Made by a program: the position numbers and the translations under genes. This document shows positions 1-8,575 of a stretch of DNA of 64,000 bases, piece after piece. A model generated the notes under the pieces. It ran no database searches. It was given only the letters and a program-made list of their open reading frames with translations, and was not told the origin of the DNA. The first letter of the stretch is position 1, and each line of letters opens with the position of its first letter. Source of the stretch: Spirulina subsalsa PCC 9445 (GTDB lineage Bacteria > Cyanobacteriota > Cyanobacteriia > Cyanobacteriales > Spirulinaceae). The stretch covers positions 2,886,779 through 2,950,778 of the forward strand of contig NZ_JH980292.1 of assembly GCF_000314005.1 (NCBI RefSeq), given 5' to 3'.

Positions 1-1158
1 TTCCGACGAACTACTGCGACCTGAACTCAAAATAATTCCCAAATTAAACAAGCCATATAATATCACCCCGGGGGGAAGTTTACGACAGGTGATTAACAAC
101 AAAATCAATCCCCCCCAAACCATCCCTAATCGCAAAAAAGAATCCCCAGCTAACAGCCAGAGAATCACCAACAAAACCACGGTACCATAGGGGGAAATTG
201 CCCCCAATTTCTGGCGAAAATACCAAAAAATGAACCCCAGCCCTGCCACTAAAAGCATTGCTACCGGATAAAAAATATCCTGAAGTTGTCGAGCATTCCA
301 ATTCGGCACGCCAATGAGGGTATACATAACAATCCGTTGCCAATCGGTCCAATCAAATCCCCTCGTTCTCCCCCAAGCGACTTGTACATGAACAAATGCT
401 AAAGGATCACCAAATTTTAAACCACAATAGACACTATAAGCAACAATTCCTCCCGCCATTGCTAAGGAGGCTAAATAAGCTACTGGAGGCTTACGTTTCC
501 ACAGGGCTATGATTAAAAAAGCTGGAATCATAGCCACCCCCGGAGAACGAGTGGCTGTGGTTAATATTCCCAATAATGCAACCCTACCATACTGTTCTTT
601 TTCAAACGCCCACAAGGTCGCTGTTGTGAGCAATAAAAACAGGCCTTCTGTATAAAGAACTGTGCCGTAAAGAGAGTAAGGACACCAGCTTAAGGTGGCA
701 ATAGCCCACCGCGCTACATTTTCCCCCTGCTGTTGTTTTAACCAGCGATAGATGAGCCACAATGCCCCAAAAAAGGCTGTATTATTGATTAAAATTCCAG
801 CGACCAAAGGCGAAATTCCGAACACCATTAACCCACGCATTAGTAAGGGTAAAAGGGGAAAGAATGCTACGGAATGGTATTCTAAATCATTAATATAGCT
901 ATATCCTTCTGTTGCAATTTCAATATACCAGAGTCCATCCCACCATGAGAGTGCTTCTAAGCCAATTACAGCCCTTGCGCCTCTTGGTGGAACAGGAATA
1001 AGCGGTGCAATACCCCAAAAACTAAATAAAATCAATAGGCGACTCAAGCCCCACATAGTAAGGACAAAATTAAGGTCATTTTTGAGGGCAATTTTTTTAA
1101 TATTAAACTGTTTGAATTTATGGATATTTGAGCTAATGTTAACTGGGTCTTGAGCCAT
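1..1158 (-). CDS. PIG-V/Gpi18-like mannosyltransferase, C-terminus cut by window edge
   Basis: Reading leftward from an ATG at 1158 the frame stays open for 386 codons to base 1, so the 3' end lies outside the window. The protein begins MAQDPVNISSN and quickly becomes a multi-pass membrane protein. An early W-W-D-G-x-W-Y segment followed by a Y-H-S-V-A-F-F-P-L-L-P-L stretch is the pattern of the PIG-V/COG5542 membrane glycosyltransferases, which move mannose from a polyprenyl-phosphate donor outside the cytoplasmic membrane. Several further hydrophobic segments follow. The acceptor cannot be told from sequence. No operon partner is visible; the next gene is divergent. Family assignment is fairly secure, substrate is not. 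Confidence 0.75.
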   Translation of the reverse strand, partial: MAQDPVNISSNIHKFKQFNIKKIALKNDLNFVLTMWGLSRLLILFSFWGIAPLIPVPPRGARAVIGLEALSWWDGLWYIEIATEGYSYINDLEYHSVAFFPLLPLLMRGLMVFGISPLVAGILINNTAFFGALWLIYRWLKQQQGENVARWAIATLSWCPYSLYGTVLYTEGLFLLLTTATLWAFEKEQYGRVALLGILTTATRSPGVAMIPAFLIIALWKRKPPVAYLASLAMAGGIVAYSVYCGLKFGDPLAFVHVQVAWGRTRGFDWTDWQRIVMYTLIGVPNWNARQLQDIFYPVAMLLVAGLGFIFWYFRQKLGAISPYGTVVLLVILWLLAGDSFLRLGMVWGGLILLLITCRKLPPGVILYGLFNLGIILSSGRSSSSE

Positions 1159-1302
1159 TGTTTTTGCAGATTGAGTATGAGTTTTGACTAAATCATAATG
1201 TAGGTTCAGCGAGGGGCAACATTAGGGTTAGGTTGGGAGTATTTATATCATAGATTTTTAAGGGTGTGTTGACGGCCTACAGTCGATTGATTCTGTTGGT
1301 TG

Positions 1303-1340
1303 AGAATTCATCCCCAGTCTTCTATAGAATGGGGAATTCT
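1303..1340. terminator. Stem-loop followed by T run in the divergent leader
   Basis: AGAATTC-AT-CCCCA (1303-1316) pairs with TGGGGAATTCT (1330-1340), with a small bulge and a 13-nt loop, and runs into TTTTT. It stands in the 5' leader of the TPR gene, so it is either an attenuator-like terminator or chance. The 1159-1394 gap holds nothing else I can name. Confidence 0.3.
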
Positions 1341-1394
1341 TTTTGACATTTCCGTTAAAATACTAAAGACAGTTGTGTGAGGGCAAGGAAAATC

Positions 1395-2777
1395 ATGGGA
1401 CATCGCTGGCAATACTGGGCTTTAGCCGCAGGAGTGATCATAGGAGTCCATCTAGGGGAGGCGGTTTGGGCAAAGCCTACCCCCCCTATTGTGCGCCAGA
1501 AACAGGTGATTGATGGCCTCTATACGGAGGATTTAGACGCGGCGATTCATTTCCAGCAGGGGGTGTTGCGTTACCAAAAGGGGGAGTTTGCCCGGGCTGA
1601 AACGGAATTTCGGGAGGCTTTGCGTTTTGATCCTTTGATGGCGATCGCTTACTATATGCTGGGGAATGTCCTAATCCAGCAGGAGAGTGTTGATGAGGCG
1701 ATTGGACAATTTCAACGGGCGATTAGTTTAGACCCCTCCCTCAATGATGCCTATTACAATTTAGGGGTGGCTCTCTTTCGCCGAGGGGCCCTCCCTCAAG
1801 CGTTACAGGTCTTTGAGCGGTCGGTACAACTTAATCCTAAGTTTAGCCCAGCTATCTATAATTTAGCCCTCACCTTGGACGCGCTGGGGCGTTATCAGGA
1901 AGCGAGTCAAGCCTATCGTCAGGTGATTTTACTAGATCCCCGCAATGCTGAGGCTCATTACAATCTAGCCTTGATTTTGGCACGGGATGGGTCTACGGGG
2001 GAAGCGATTTCCCTCTATAACCGGGCGATTGAAATTAACCCCAGATTCATTGATGCCCATTATCAAGTGGGGTTACTCTATGCTCGTCAAGGTCAGTTAG
2101 AATTGGCGCGGGATGCCCTACAGCAGGCGGTGAATCTGGCCCCAGATAATGCGTTAGCCCAGTATCATTTAGGCTTAGTCTTTGCTCGTTTAGAACAGCC
2201 GGGGGCTGCGGTGGGGCGTTTGCGGGATGCGATCGCCTTAGATCCCAATAATGCCATAGCCTACCAACAACTCGGAGCCGCCTTAATTGAAAGTGGCAAC
2301 CCCCGCGAGGCTATTTCTATCCTACAACAGGCCATTCGCCTGAATCCCGATGAGGCGAGTAATTATTACAATTTAGGCATTGCTTACCAAGACACGAATC
2401 AATGTGAACTTGCCGTGGAAGCCTATCAAAACACCCTGCGGCGAAATCCCATTTCGGCTGATGCCTTCTTTAACCTAGGGGTGTGCTATGGGGAGTTAGA
2501 ATTGTATGAGGAGGCGATCGCAACCTTAGAACAAGCGAAAACTCTCTTTCGCGCTCGGAATCAACCCGATAAAGTCGAAGCAGTAGACGAGCATCTACAA
2601 AATACGATCCTCCCCGCCCTCCAACGTTTACAACCCCCTCAACCTGAACCTGAACCTGAACCCCCAGAATCCCTTCCCCCTTTACCACCAGAATCATCCC
2701 CCGAGGAAGCGGAAGAGGAAACCCCGATAGAACCTGTCAGGCAACAACCGATTATCCCCTTCTTTGAACAAACGTGA
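1395..2777 (+). CDS. Secreted or periplasmic TPR-repeat protein
   Basis: About 460 residues. I chose ATG 1395 over the GTG at 1377 because AAGGA lies at a normal distance before it. Residues 1-26 or so look like a signal peptide (hydrophobic ALAAGVIIGV core). From about residue 40 to 390 there are roughly ten 34-residue TPR units with the usual A-x-Y-x-L-G-x-x-x and L-D-P spacing. The C-terminus is a Pro/Glu-rich tail (EPEPEPPE) ending in PIIPFFEQT. TPR superhelices are protein-docking scaffolds; the partner is unknown. The antisense Pro-rich reading frame in this tail is only a shadow. Confidence 0.85.
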   Translation: MGHRWQYWALAAGVIIGVHLGEAVWAKPTPPIVRQKQVIDGLYTEDLDAAIHFQQGVLRYQKGEFARAETEFREALRFDPLMAIAYYMLGNVLIQQESVDEAIGQFQRAISLDPSLNDAYYNLGVALFRRGALPQALQVFERSVQLNPKFSPAIYNLALTLDALGRYQEASQAYRQVILLDPRNAEAHYNLALILARDGSTGEAISLYNRAIEINPRFIDAHYQVGLLYARQGQLELARDALQQAVNLAPDNALAQYHLGLVFARLEQPGAAVGRLRDAIALDPNNAIAYQQLGAALIESGNPREAISILQQAIRLNPDEASNYYNLGIAYQDTNQCELAVEAYQNTLRRNPISADAFFNLGVCYGELELYEEAIATLEQAKTLFRARNQPDKVEAVDEHLQNTILPALQRLQPPQPEPEPEPPESLPPLPPESSPEEAEEETPIEPVRQQPIIPFFEQT

Positions 2778-2786
2778 TCTGTGGAC

Positions 2787-3365
2787 TCAGGATTGTCCGG
2801 GATTGTTGCAAGATTGCCCCTTTTGTTCTACCCCAAAGCCTACTAATAACAGGGTATCTAAGGGTTGTCCTGCTTCGGGTCGTTGGTAGTTATAAATGCG
2901 ACGAATGCGCAGAGTAGGATTAATCAGGGTGATAGAGTCTACCGAGACAACGCGGGTGTATTGGGTGGTCATTAGTAGTTCTCGGGTGCTGTTGTTGAAG
3001 CTAAACTGAGAAATAATCGGTCGAGATTCTTCATAGGCGCGATCGCGTAAATAATCCCCCGTTAAGATCTCCCCCGTTTGCTCTTGCGGCACAAAAAGCA
3101 AATTGAGGCTTTGAGATACCTTGTCCCCATGTTCAGAAACGGTCTGAAAGCCCAAGGAAAAGCCCGGTAAGGGGTCTACATCGGGCATCGTGGGGTAGAG
3201 GTTATCGGCGAGGACTTTGAGCTTGAGAGCGGCGGAAAGGGGGGCGATTTGGAAATCAGTATGCGATCGCTCTACTTCCTGCTTGGTCAAATAATGATAA
3301 GTCCGTTCGGTTTGCCAATTGCCTACACAATGGTCAAAAAACTGATGAAACACCGTAGTATCCAT
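2787..3365 (-). CDS. CpcS/CpeS-family phycobiliprotein lyase
   Basis: 192 residues, the normal length for the CpcS/CpeS/CpcU family of lipocalin-like bilin lyases. The N-terminus F-F-D-H-C-V-G-N-W-x-x-E-R-T-Y-H-Y-L with E-V-E-R-S-H-T-D-F shortly after is the family signature. Such proteins attach phycocyanobilin (or related bilins) to the Cys-84-equivalent site of phycobiliproteins in the cytoplasm. Sequence alone does not tell whether it is the catalytic CpcS/CpeS1 type or the CpcU-type partner. It is convergent with the TPR gene (9 bp gap) and follows rluD on the same strand with a 19-bp gap, so the two may be co-transcribed. Confidence 0.8.
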   Translation of the reverse strand: MDTTVFHQFFDHCVGNWQTERTYHYLTKQEVERSHTDFQIAPLSAALKLKVLADNLYPTMPDVDPLPGFSLGFQTVSEHGDKVSQSLNLLFVPQEQTGEILTGDYLRDRAYEESRPIISQFSFNNSTRELLMTTQYTRVVSVDSITLINPTLRIRRIYNYQRPEAGQPLDTLLLVGFGVEQKGQSCNNPGQS

Positions 3366-3384
3366 AAGCCAAAATCTGAAAAAA

Positions 3385-4308
3385 TCAACGTTTGCGGAGA
3401 ACTTCTAACAACGTGAGGAACTCTGGGGGAGGAGGTGCGATCGCCTCAATTCTCTCCCCCGAAACAGGATGCTCTACAATCAAACGATAGGCATGGAGGG
3501 CTTGCCCCGTCAAGTTCACCCCTAGGGAACGCCCCACCCCATAGACCCCATCCCCCACAATCGGATGACCCATCGAGCTACTATGAACCCGAATTTGATG
3601 GGTGCGTCCCGTTTCTAGCTTAAACTCCAACAGCGTAAAATTGCCCAACCGTTCCCCCACCCGCCAATGAGTCACGGCCGGCCGCCCCCCCTGAGACTCC
3701 GGCACAATCGCCTGTTTCTTTCGGTCTACGGGATGACGACCAATCGGCGCATCAATCGTTCCCTCAGAAGCCCTTGGCGCGCCGTAGACCACGCCTAAAT
3801 ACTCCCGTTGGGCAATTTTGGTCTGAATCTGCTTTTGTAGGTGTTGGTGAGCCTGATCCGTCTTCGCCACCACCATCGCCCCCGTAGTATCCCTATCCAA
3901 ACGGTGGACAATACCCGGCCGTTCCACCCCCCCAATTCCCGCTAAATCCTGACAGTGGTAGAGTAACCCATTAACCAAAGTTCCCCCACTGTGACCGGGT
4001 GCCGGATGAACCACCATCCCGGCCGCTTTGTTAATAATAATCAGGCTTTCATCTTCGTAGAGAATATCTAGGGGGAGGTTTTCCGGTTCCAGTTGGAGGG
4101 ATTCTGTGGGGGGAATTTCGAGGGTAATTTGATCCCCAACTTTGACCACCGTTTGCTTTTTCTGGCACGGTTGACCATTGATTTGAACTTGTCCCCCTTC
4201 AATTAATTTTTGTAAGCGAGAACGAGTTAATTCCGGGAGTTCGGCCGCTAACCAACGGTCTAAACGGGTCGCTTTTCCGGCAACAGTTAAGGAGAGATGA
4301 TGGGGCAT
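3385..4308 (-). CDS. rluD: RluA/RluD-family 23S rRNA pseudouridine synthase
   Basis: 307 residues, usual length. An S4 RNA-binding domain occupies roughly residues 12-75 (RLDRWLAAELPELTRSRLQKLI), followed by the RluA-type catalytic domain with the diagnostic H-R-L-D-R-D-T-T-G motif, whose second Asp is the catalytic nucleophile, and a later G-R-T-H-Q-I-R-V-H motif. It isomerises uridines in rRNA; the closest match by layout is RluD (helix 69 of 23S rRNA), though RluA-family paralogues cannot be excluded. Confidence 0.88.
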   Translation of the reverse strand: MPHHLSLTVAGKATRLDRWLAAELPELTRSRLQKLIEGGQVQINGQPCQKKQTVVKVGDQITLEIPPTESLQLEPENLPLDILYEDESLIIINKAAGMVVHPAPGHSGGTLVNGLLYHCQDLAGIGGVERPGIVHRLDRDTTGAMVVAKTDQAHQHLQKQIQTKIAQREYLGVVYGAPRASEGTIDAPIGRHPVDRKKQAIVPESQGGRPAVTHWRVGERLGNFTLLEFKLETGRTHQIRVHSSSMGHPIVGDGVYGVGRSLGVNLTGQALHAYRLIVEHPVSGERIEAIAPPPPEFLTLLEVLRKR

Positions 4309-4357
4309 GAGTTGGGGGGTAAAAGCTAGGGGAGAAAATGTAACATTAGGGGGTTAC

Positions 4358-4702
4358 TCACGGGGTCAGAAAAAGAACCCGGATTAAAAGGAGAACGAGG
4401 GAACAAGCAAACATTGTCCCACAAATTGGGAAAATGCGGTTAGCCAACCACAGGGGGAGAAAAATATCGGCTACCGAGCCTTTTTCATGACCGAGGCGCT
4501 CCACCCAAAGAGTCAGGGGACAAGTCCACCCCGACAGCATTAAAACAACACTTTCAATTAACACTAAGCCAACGGCAAACCAAGTCCACAACGTGATTTT
4601 ACCAGACACTGCACTAAATAGGGAATAGAGGACACATAGGCTCAAAATCCAGAAAATAATCGTATGAAGAACCTTGATCTGGGTGACTGTAATTTTCATC
4701 AA
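4358..4702 (-). CDS. Small four-helix membrane protein, DUF2784-like
   Basis: 114 residues with about four hydrophobic segments. The motif G-W-T-C-P-L-T after the third segment followed by an F-L-P-L-W stretch resembles the DUF2784 family, which has a G-W-x-C-P-L-T motif at the same place. Function unknown. It lies upstream of rluD on the same strand with a 49-bp gap. Confidence 0.55.
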   Translation of the reverse strand: MMKITVTQIKVLHTIIFWILSLCVLYSLFSAVSGKITLWTWFAVGLVLIESVVLMLSGWTCPLTLWVERLGHEKGSVADIFLPLWLANRIFPICGTMFACSLVLLLIRVLFLTP

Positions 4703-4725
4703 ACCTCGGCAAATTTTACTGAATA

Positions 4726-4815
4726 AGGGAACAGGGAACGGGGAACAGGGTAATAGGCAATCTTGACAAGTTAGGGTTCAACGTTACAAGCTGCACACCA
4801 GCTTAACTTGTCAAG
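4726..4815. repeat. Heptamer repeat block with adjoining nested palindrome
   Basis: The 4703-5128 gap holds no gene. At 4726-4757 are GGGAACA/GGGAACG repeat units. Next to it CTTGACAAGTT (4762-4772) and AACTTGTCAAG (4805-4815) form an 11-bp perfect inverted repeat, inside which AAGCTG (4788-4793) and CAGCTT (4799-4804) form a second hairpin. The 23-nt stretch 4764-4786 recurs at 24337-24359 (inverted) and 42052-42074. The rest (4816-5128) is unremarkable leader of the downstream gene. Confidence 0.7.
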
Positions 4816-5128
4816 GTTGGATGGGGGGGTAACGTTCCCAAAGTCCTACAATCTAGAAATTTCTAGAGGGGTTGGGGGGATATAGGGAGCAGGAGAGACA
4901 GGGAGAGGGGAAAGAAATCCGGTTTCAAGCTTGAGGTCAGAAACCCATATTTTTAGGGGGTTCGAGATATTCAGGAGAGGATAAATGCAACCCGGGTTCT
5001 TGTTTTGTTCGTCTAATGATTGTTAAATGACCACAGAAATGATAGTCTCAATCCAGTTTTGTCTGAAAAGGGGCCGAGTGTTTGCTCCATCTACCTCACC
5101 CTAATTCAATTGCCGTGATTATTTTTCT

Positions 5129-6055
5129 ATGAAAAAAATAGCTCCTTGGTTAAGATCGGCGCTCGTTGTTACAATGACAGCGATCGCCTCGGAAAGTTTG
5201 TTCCTCACTACTCCTGCGTTGGCAGACCCTTCTGATTTTACGCCAGAATTGACCGCCCAAGTCAGCCCAGAACTTCCCCCAGAAGCCCCTCCAACGGTGG
5301 CACAAGCGGATAGTATTCCTATCTATGTTCCCCCCCCGGAACGTAATACACCGGGCATTTGTGAGGAGTTTTTAGAACCCAATATTACGGAGATTATTCA
5401 ACGTCGTGGGGGACGTTGGGGGGTTTTAGTGCAAACCTTAGACGGTCGCACCCTTTACAGTTATAACGCCAATACTCAGTTAATCCCCGCTTCTAATATT
5501 AAACTATTCACCACGGCGGCCGCCTTACAACGGCTGAACTTACAAAGTTCTATTCGTTCTCAACCTTTAATCAATTGGATTAATGTCACGAATTTGAGGA
5601 GTAATAATAACTATGCCGATGTGCTATTAAGTACCCTCGGGGGGGTGCAAGCGGCACGGCAAAGCCTCACTCAGTTGGGGGTGAATGGAGGATTTCGCCA
5701 AGTGGATGGGTCTGGTCTATCGCGCAATAATTTAGCCACAGCACAATCCCTGGTGGAAACCTTGCGGGCGATGTATTTTAACGATAAACGGGATGTGTTT
5801 ATTCGCTCGTTGCCTGTGGCCGGAAAAAGTGGCACCCTGAGTCGTCGTTTTCATAATACCCGCGCTCAAGGTCGAGTCTACGCGAAAACCGGAACCTTAA
5901 CCGGAGTGCGGGCTTTATCGGGTTATATTGAACATCCCGAATATGGGATGTTGGTGTTTAGTGTGTTGGTGAATAATCCCTCCCAATCGGGGGCTAATTT
6001 GGTCAATTCTGTGGATTCTATTGTGATTGCTTTATCCCAAGTGATGCGCTGTTAA
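5129..6055 (+). CDS. dacB: Compact PBP4-type D-alanyl-D-alanine carboxypeptidase (S13)
   Basis: 308 residues with a signal peptide (about 1-32, cleavage near TTPALA-DP) and a Pro-rich spacer to about 75. The penicillin-binding motifs are in order: S-x-x-K as S122-N-I-K125, S-x-N as S158-N-N160, K-T-G as K253-T-G255, with the S13-typical [10 protein letters not shown] before the last. Only about 32 residues separate S-x-x-K from S-x-N, whereas PBP4/DacB enzymes carry an insert of well over 100 residues there, so the accessory domains II/III seem absent. Expected role: trimming or cross-link cleavage of peptidoglycan in the periplasm. Its 3' end overlaps cofH tail-to-tail by 24 bp. Confidence 0.82.
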   Translation: MKKIAPWLRSALVVTMTAIASESLFLTTPALADPSDFTPELTAQVSPELPPEAPPTVAQADSIPIYVPPPERNTPGICEEFLEPNITEIIQRRGGRWGVLVQTLDGRTLYSYNANTQLIPASNIKLFTTAAALQRLNLQSSIRSQPLINWINVTNLRSNNNYADVLLSTLGGVQAARQSLTQLGVNGGFRQVDGSGLSRNNLATAQSLVETLRAMYFNDKRDVFIRSLPVAGKSGTLSRRFHNTRAQGRVYAKTGTLTGVRALSGYIEHPEYGMLVFSVLVNNPSQSGANLVNSVDSIVIALSQVMRC

Positions 6056-7186
6056 AGTGGGTTGGGGTTGGTAGAGGGTGGTACGTTCTCGCGCTGGACG
6101 GTTCAGGGAGGCGATCGCACTCCGTAACTCCTCCACGGTCAAAGACGTGCCACCCTGCGCCCCCGCCATGCTGGTAATATGTTCTTCCATTAAGGTCCCC
6201 CCCAAGTCGTTACAGCCCCATTGCAAGGCCGCTGTGGCCCCCTTTAAGCCCAGCTTGACCCAACTGGGTTGATGATTAACAATCCAGCGCCCCAGATAAA
6301 GGCGGGCAACGGCGGTTAAGCGCAACACCTCCTCTAACACAGGTTGATCTCGTCCCACTCGGCGACGGAGGGGGGCGGGGGCAAATTGTCCCACAAAGGG
6401 CAGAATAATAAACTCAGTAATGCGGGCTGGGTAATGATGGGCGATCGCCTTTTCTTGCAACTGTCGCAGTAATTCTAGATGGTGAATCTGCTGCATGGGG
6501 GTTTCAATATGACCAGACATCAACGTGCTAGTCGTGGGTAAACCCTCCTGATGGGCCGTTTCCACCACCTCCAACCAGGTGGCCGTGTCGATTTTTTCCG
6601 GGCAAATCACCCGACGCACCCGATCATCCAACACCTCCGCGGCCGTGCCGGGTAAGGAACCCACCCCACCCTCCCGCAGCGCCACAATCACCTCTCGCAG
6701 GGATAAACCATCTTCCCGGGCGATAAACTGCACCTCTTGGGGGGAAAAAGCGTGAATATGAAGCTGGGGAAAATCCTGTTTAATGGTTTCCACCAAGCGC
6801 AGATAATAGCGCAACGTGGAACCGTTGAGTTTCGCGGCCGGATTTAACCCCCCCTGCATACAAATCTCACTCGCTCCCTGTTTTACCGCTTCCTCGGTTT
6901 TGGCCCGGATTTGCTCCCACTCCAACCAATAGGCCCCCTCTTCCCCTTCATCCCGACGGAAGGCGCAAAAATTACAATGTTGTTCGCAGATATTGCTGTA
7001 GTTAATATTGCGGTTCACAATATAGGTGACGGTTTCCCCCACTTGTTCTTGACGGAGGCGATCGCTCGTTTCCCGAATCTTCTCCACCACCAGCGGATCC
7101 GTTTGCTGTAATAAAAGCACCGCTTCCTCTGGGGTTAAATCATAGCCATCACAGACCCGATTAAGTATTTGTTCAATCAACTTCAT
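6032..7186 (-). CDS. cofH: CofH: FO synthase subunit 2 (radical SAM)
   Basis: 384 residues, standard for CofH. The radical SAM cluster motif C-x3-C-x2-C is at C67, C71 and C74 ([12 protein letters not shown]). Downstream segments such as [22 protein letters not shown] and [11 protein letters not shown] are typical of CofH/MqnE-like proteins. With CofG it makes 7,8-didemethyl-8-hydroxy-5-deazariboflavin (FO) from tyrosine and a pyrimidine precursor; in cyanobacteria FO serves as the antenna of DNA photolyases. CofG is not in the window. Confidence 0.88.
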   Translation of the reverse strand: MKLIEQILNRVCDGYDLTPEEAVLLLQQTDPLVVEKIRETSDRLRQEQVGETVTYIVNRNINYSNICEQHCNFCAFRRDEGEEGAYWLEWEQIRAKTEEAVKQGASEICMQGGLNPAAKLNGSTLRYYLRLVETIKQDFPQLHIHAFSPQEVQFIAREDGLSLREVIVALREGGVGSLPGTAAEVLDDRVRRVICPEKIDTATWLEVVETAHQEGLPTTSTLMSGHIETPMQQIHHLELLRQLQEKAIAHHYPARITEFIILPFVGQFAPAPLRRRVGRDQPVLEEVLRLTAVARLYLGRWIVNHQPSWVKLGLKGATAALQWGCNDLGGTLMEEHITSMAGAQGGTSLTVEELRSAIASLNRPARERTTLYQPQPTLTAHHLG

Positions 7187-7426
7187 CTTTACTTACCGTT
7201 TAAGTTTTCATAGTTTTTTCTTGATAACTGATATGGCTAAAGAGAAACCCCTGAGCGACAGCGAACCCATGCTAAGATAAATATATCTTGACCACTAACT
7301 CCCAAAGCGAAAACCAAGCTAAAAAGGGCTGTGTTGCAAGAGAAAATTTGGGTCTTAGGAACTAGGACTTCTGCCTGGGGAGGGAAGATAAGACGGGCTA
7401 TATTTCGGTATAGAAAGCACTTCCCA

Positions 7427-7476
7427 TTGAATCAGGAAGCTCCATCCTCGCGCCTAGGCAGGGTGGGGTAGTTCAC
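7427..7476. mobile_element. Solo right-end-like remnant of an IS200/IS605 element
   Basis: The segment running from ATTGAATCAGGAAGCTCC through an imperfect CCATCCT...AGGGTGG hairpin to GTAGTTCAC matches the usual right end of cyanobacterial IS200/IS605 elements. No transposase frame is left in the 7187-7506 gap, so this is a relic or a non-autonomous copy. I see no other structure in the gap. Confidence 0.5.
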
Positions 7477-7506
7477 AATGGTCCCGTATTTCATTATAAA
7501 AGCCCA

Positions 7507-7914
7507 ATGGAACGAGGATTATTATGGTTGCCCTTATTAGCTGCTTTTATTGGACTAGCTTGGGCGGGGTGGAATGAATACCAGAAATTGGCGGCCTATG
7601 AACGGTGGGCCCAGCAGTTTGACAAGACCAAGTATGATATTTATGCCGTCTTGGGTTTAAAAGGCGATCGCATTACTTGGGGCAAACCCACCCGCCAAAC
7701 CCCCATCAATCTCCAAACCTTCTCCCTGCAAGACGTAGAACAGATTAATCTGTTAATCAATCAACAACCCGTTGCTTGGGATAAACTAGACGGCAAAGGC
7801 TCGATTGCCCTCCAATTCCAACTTAAGCCCAACCAAAGCATAGAAATTCCCTTTACAGATGCCCAACTCGCCGCCCAATGGGGTCAATACTTATTGAAGC
7901 TCACCCGTTCGTAG
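7507..7914 (+). CDS. Hypothetical protein with single N-terminal membrane anchor
   Basis: 135 residues. Residues 5-21 form one membrane helix (LLWLPLLAAFIGLAWAG), followed by a soluble domain with a V-L-G-L-K-G-D-R-I-T-W-G-K segment. I do not recognise the family. The TAG stop (7912-7914) is the first codon of a 37-bp repeat that recurs at 8537-8573, so the repeat abuts or supplies the 3' end of this gene. Confidence 0.6.
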   Translation: MERGLLWLPLLAAFIGLAWAGWNEYQKLAAYERWAQQFDKTKYDIYAVLGLKGDRITWGKPTRQTPINLQTFSLQDVEQINLLINQQPVAWDKLDGKGSIALQFQLKPNQSIEIPFTDAQLAAQWGQYLLKLTRS

Positions 7915-7948
7915 TTGCGCTTCAGCGCGAATCATTCCATTCGTAGAG
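7912..7948. repeat. 37-bp direct repeat, left copy
   Basis: Identical over 37 bases to 8537-8573. Contains a GCGC-TTCA-GCGC mini-hairpin. The two copies bracket a cluster of toxin-antitoxin remnants and the right copy touches the end of hsdR. Confidence 0.9.
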
Positions 7949-8021
7949 GCCAAGTATCAAAACTGTGAGTCTTGCAGGGAACAAACTTCCATTTTCACTT
8001 GTTCTCCGAGTGCATCTTCAG

Positions 8022-8111
8022 CTACATCCAGATCATAGGCTTGAGAAATTCTTCTAACAGGACTTCGCTAGGATGTACAGGGGTCAATTTGTCTAATTTA
8101 TCTTTTGTCAT
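8022..8111 (-). pseudogene. HigA-type antitoxin fragment (5' end only)
   Basis: From ATG 8111 the frame reads MTKDKLDKLTPVHPSEVLLE then EFLKPM and stops after 29 residues. H-P-x-E-x-L-x-E-E-F-L-x-P-M is the start of the HigA/VapI Xre antitoxins, which normally continue for about 100 residues with the HTH. Immediately after P-M the sequence continues in another frame (AYDLDVAEDALGEQVKMEV), so the gene is broken or fused to something else. No matching toxin remains. Confidence 0.55.
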
Positions 8112-8130
8112 GATTCAACCTCGAAGTTTT

Positions 8131-8218
8131 GTTTTTGTTTGCTGAAGCACAGAGCCAAGTAGTTAGCATAATCCCTTTTTTGAGACAGAATTATCATAAC
8201 GAATACTTCCCCAGATAA
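8131..8218 (+). pseudogene. Decayed VapB/DUF2281-type antitoxin relic
   Basis: The frame starting GCT at 8141 reads AEAQSQVVSIIPFLRQNYHN before a TAA at 8216. It is recognisably related to EAQKQVVSLITFLKQKY in the intact antitoxin at 14759-14986, also at DNA level, but has lost its start and its C-terminal half. Confidence 0.5.
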
Positions 8219-8272
8219 TTAAATCCTTGTTACACTAAGGAAACTGAACTAAAAACCACTCTGGTAAATACT

Positions 8273-8485
8273 ATGGACTTATCTAAAAAGCCCTTAGAAG
8301 AGGTAATCCGTGAACTATCACCAGATTTGAGAGCCGAGGTAAAAACATTTATTAGTGTTTTGCTAAAACGGGTTAACGAAAATAGCAAGACTAAATTACG
8401 GCAAGATTGGGCAGGGATGCTAAAAGCAGATGGCTACACATCCGTTGAGTTACAGCATCTTGCAGTTGAATGGAGAAATGGCTAG
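8273..8485 (+). CDS. VapB-like (DUF2281-type) antitoxin, toxin partner lost
   Basis: 70 residues: MDLSKKPLEEVIRELSPDLR then a helical middle and a C-terminal LKADGYTSVELQHLAVEWRNG. Small helical proteins of this kind stand directly upstream of PIN-domain toxins in cyanobacteria. The stop TAG (8483-8485) overlaps a GTG that begins a PIN-like V-F-L-L-D-T-N-I-W-L, giving the overlapping antitoxin-toxin layout, but the toxin ends almost at once. Without toxin it may be an orphan antitoxin or in decay. Confidence 0.6.
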   Translation: MDLSKKPLEEVIRELSPDLRAEVKTFISVLLKRVNENSKTKLRQDWAGMLKADGYTSVELQHLAVEWRNG

Positions 8486-8536
8486 TGTTTCTTCTCGATA
8501 CGAATATTTGGCTAGGCGGTAATATTTGTATTTTCC
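8485..8536 (+). pseudogene. 5' stub of a VapC-type PIN toxin
   Basis: From GTG 8485 the frame reads VFLLDTNIWLGG, the standard N-terminus of a PIN ribonuclease including the first metal-binding Asp in L-D-T-N. Similarity stops after about 12 codons; the sequence then enters the 37-bp repeat at 8537 and the end of hsdR. About 110 codons of toxin are missing. Confidence 0.6.
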
Positions 8537-8573
8537 TAGTTGCGCTTCAGCGCGAATCATTCCATTCGTAGAG
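8537..8573. repeat. 37-bp direct repeat, right copy
   Basis: Identical to 7912-7948, offset 625 bp. It lies exactly at the junction between the truncated PIN toxin and the 3' end of hsdR (TAA ends at 8576), suggesting it took part in the deletion or insertion that made this edge of the island. Confidence 0.9.
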
Positions 8574-8575
8574 TC

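Noticed and set aside
80-352. 90-residue minus-strand frame
   Set aside because: It lies out of frame within the partial mannosyltransferase, which is open to the window edge.
2470-2697. Antisense 75-residue frame with V-Q-V-Q-V repeats
   Set aside because: Shadow of the Pro/Glu-rich tail of the TPR gene.
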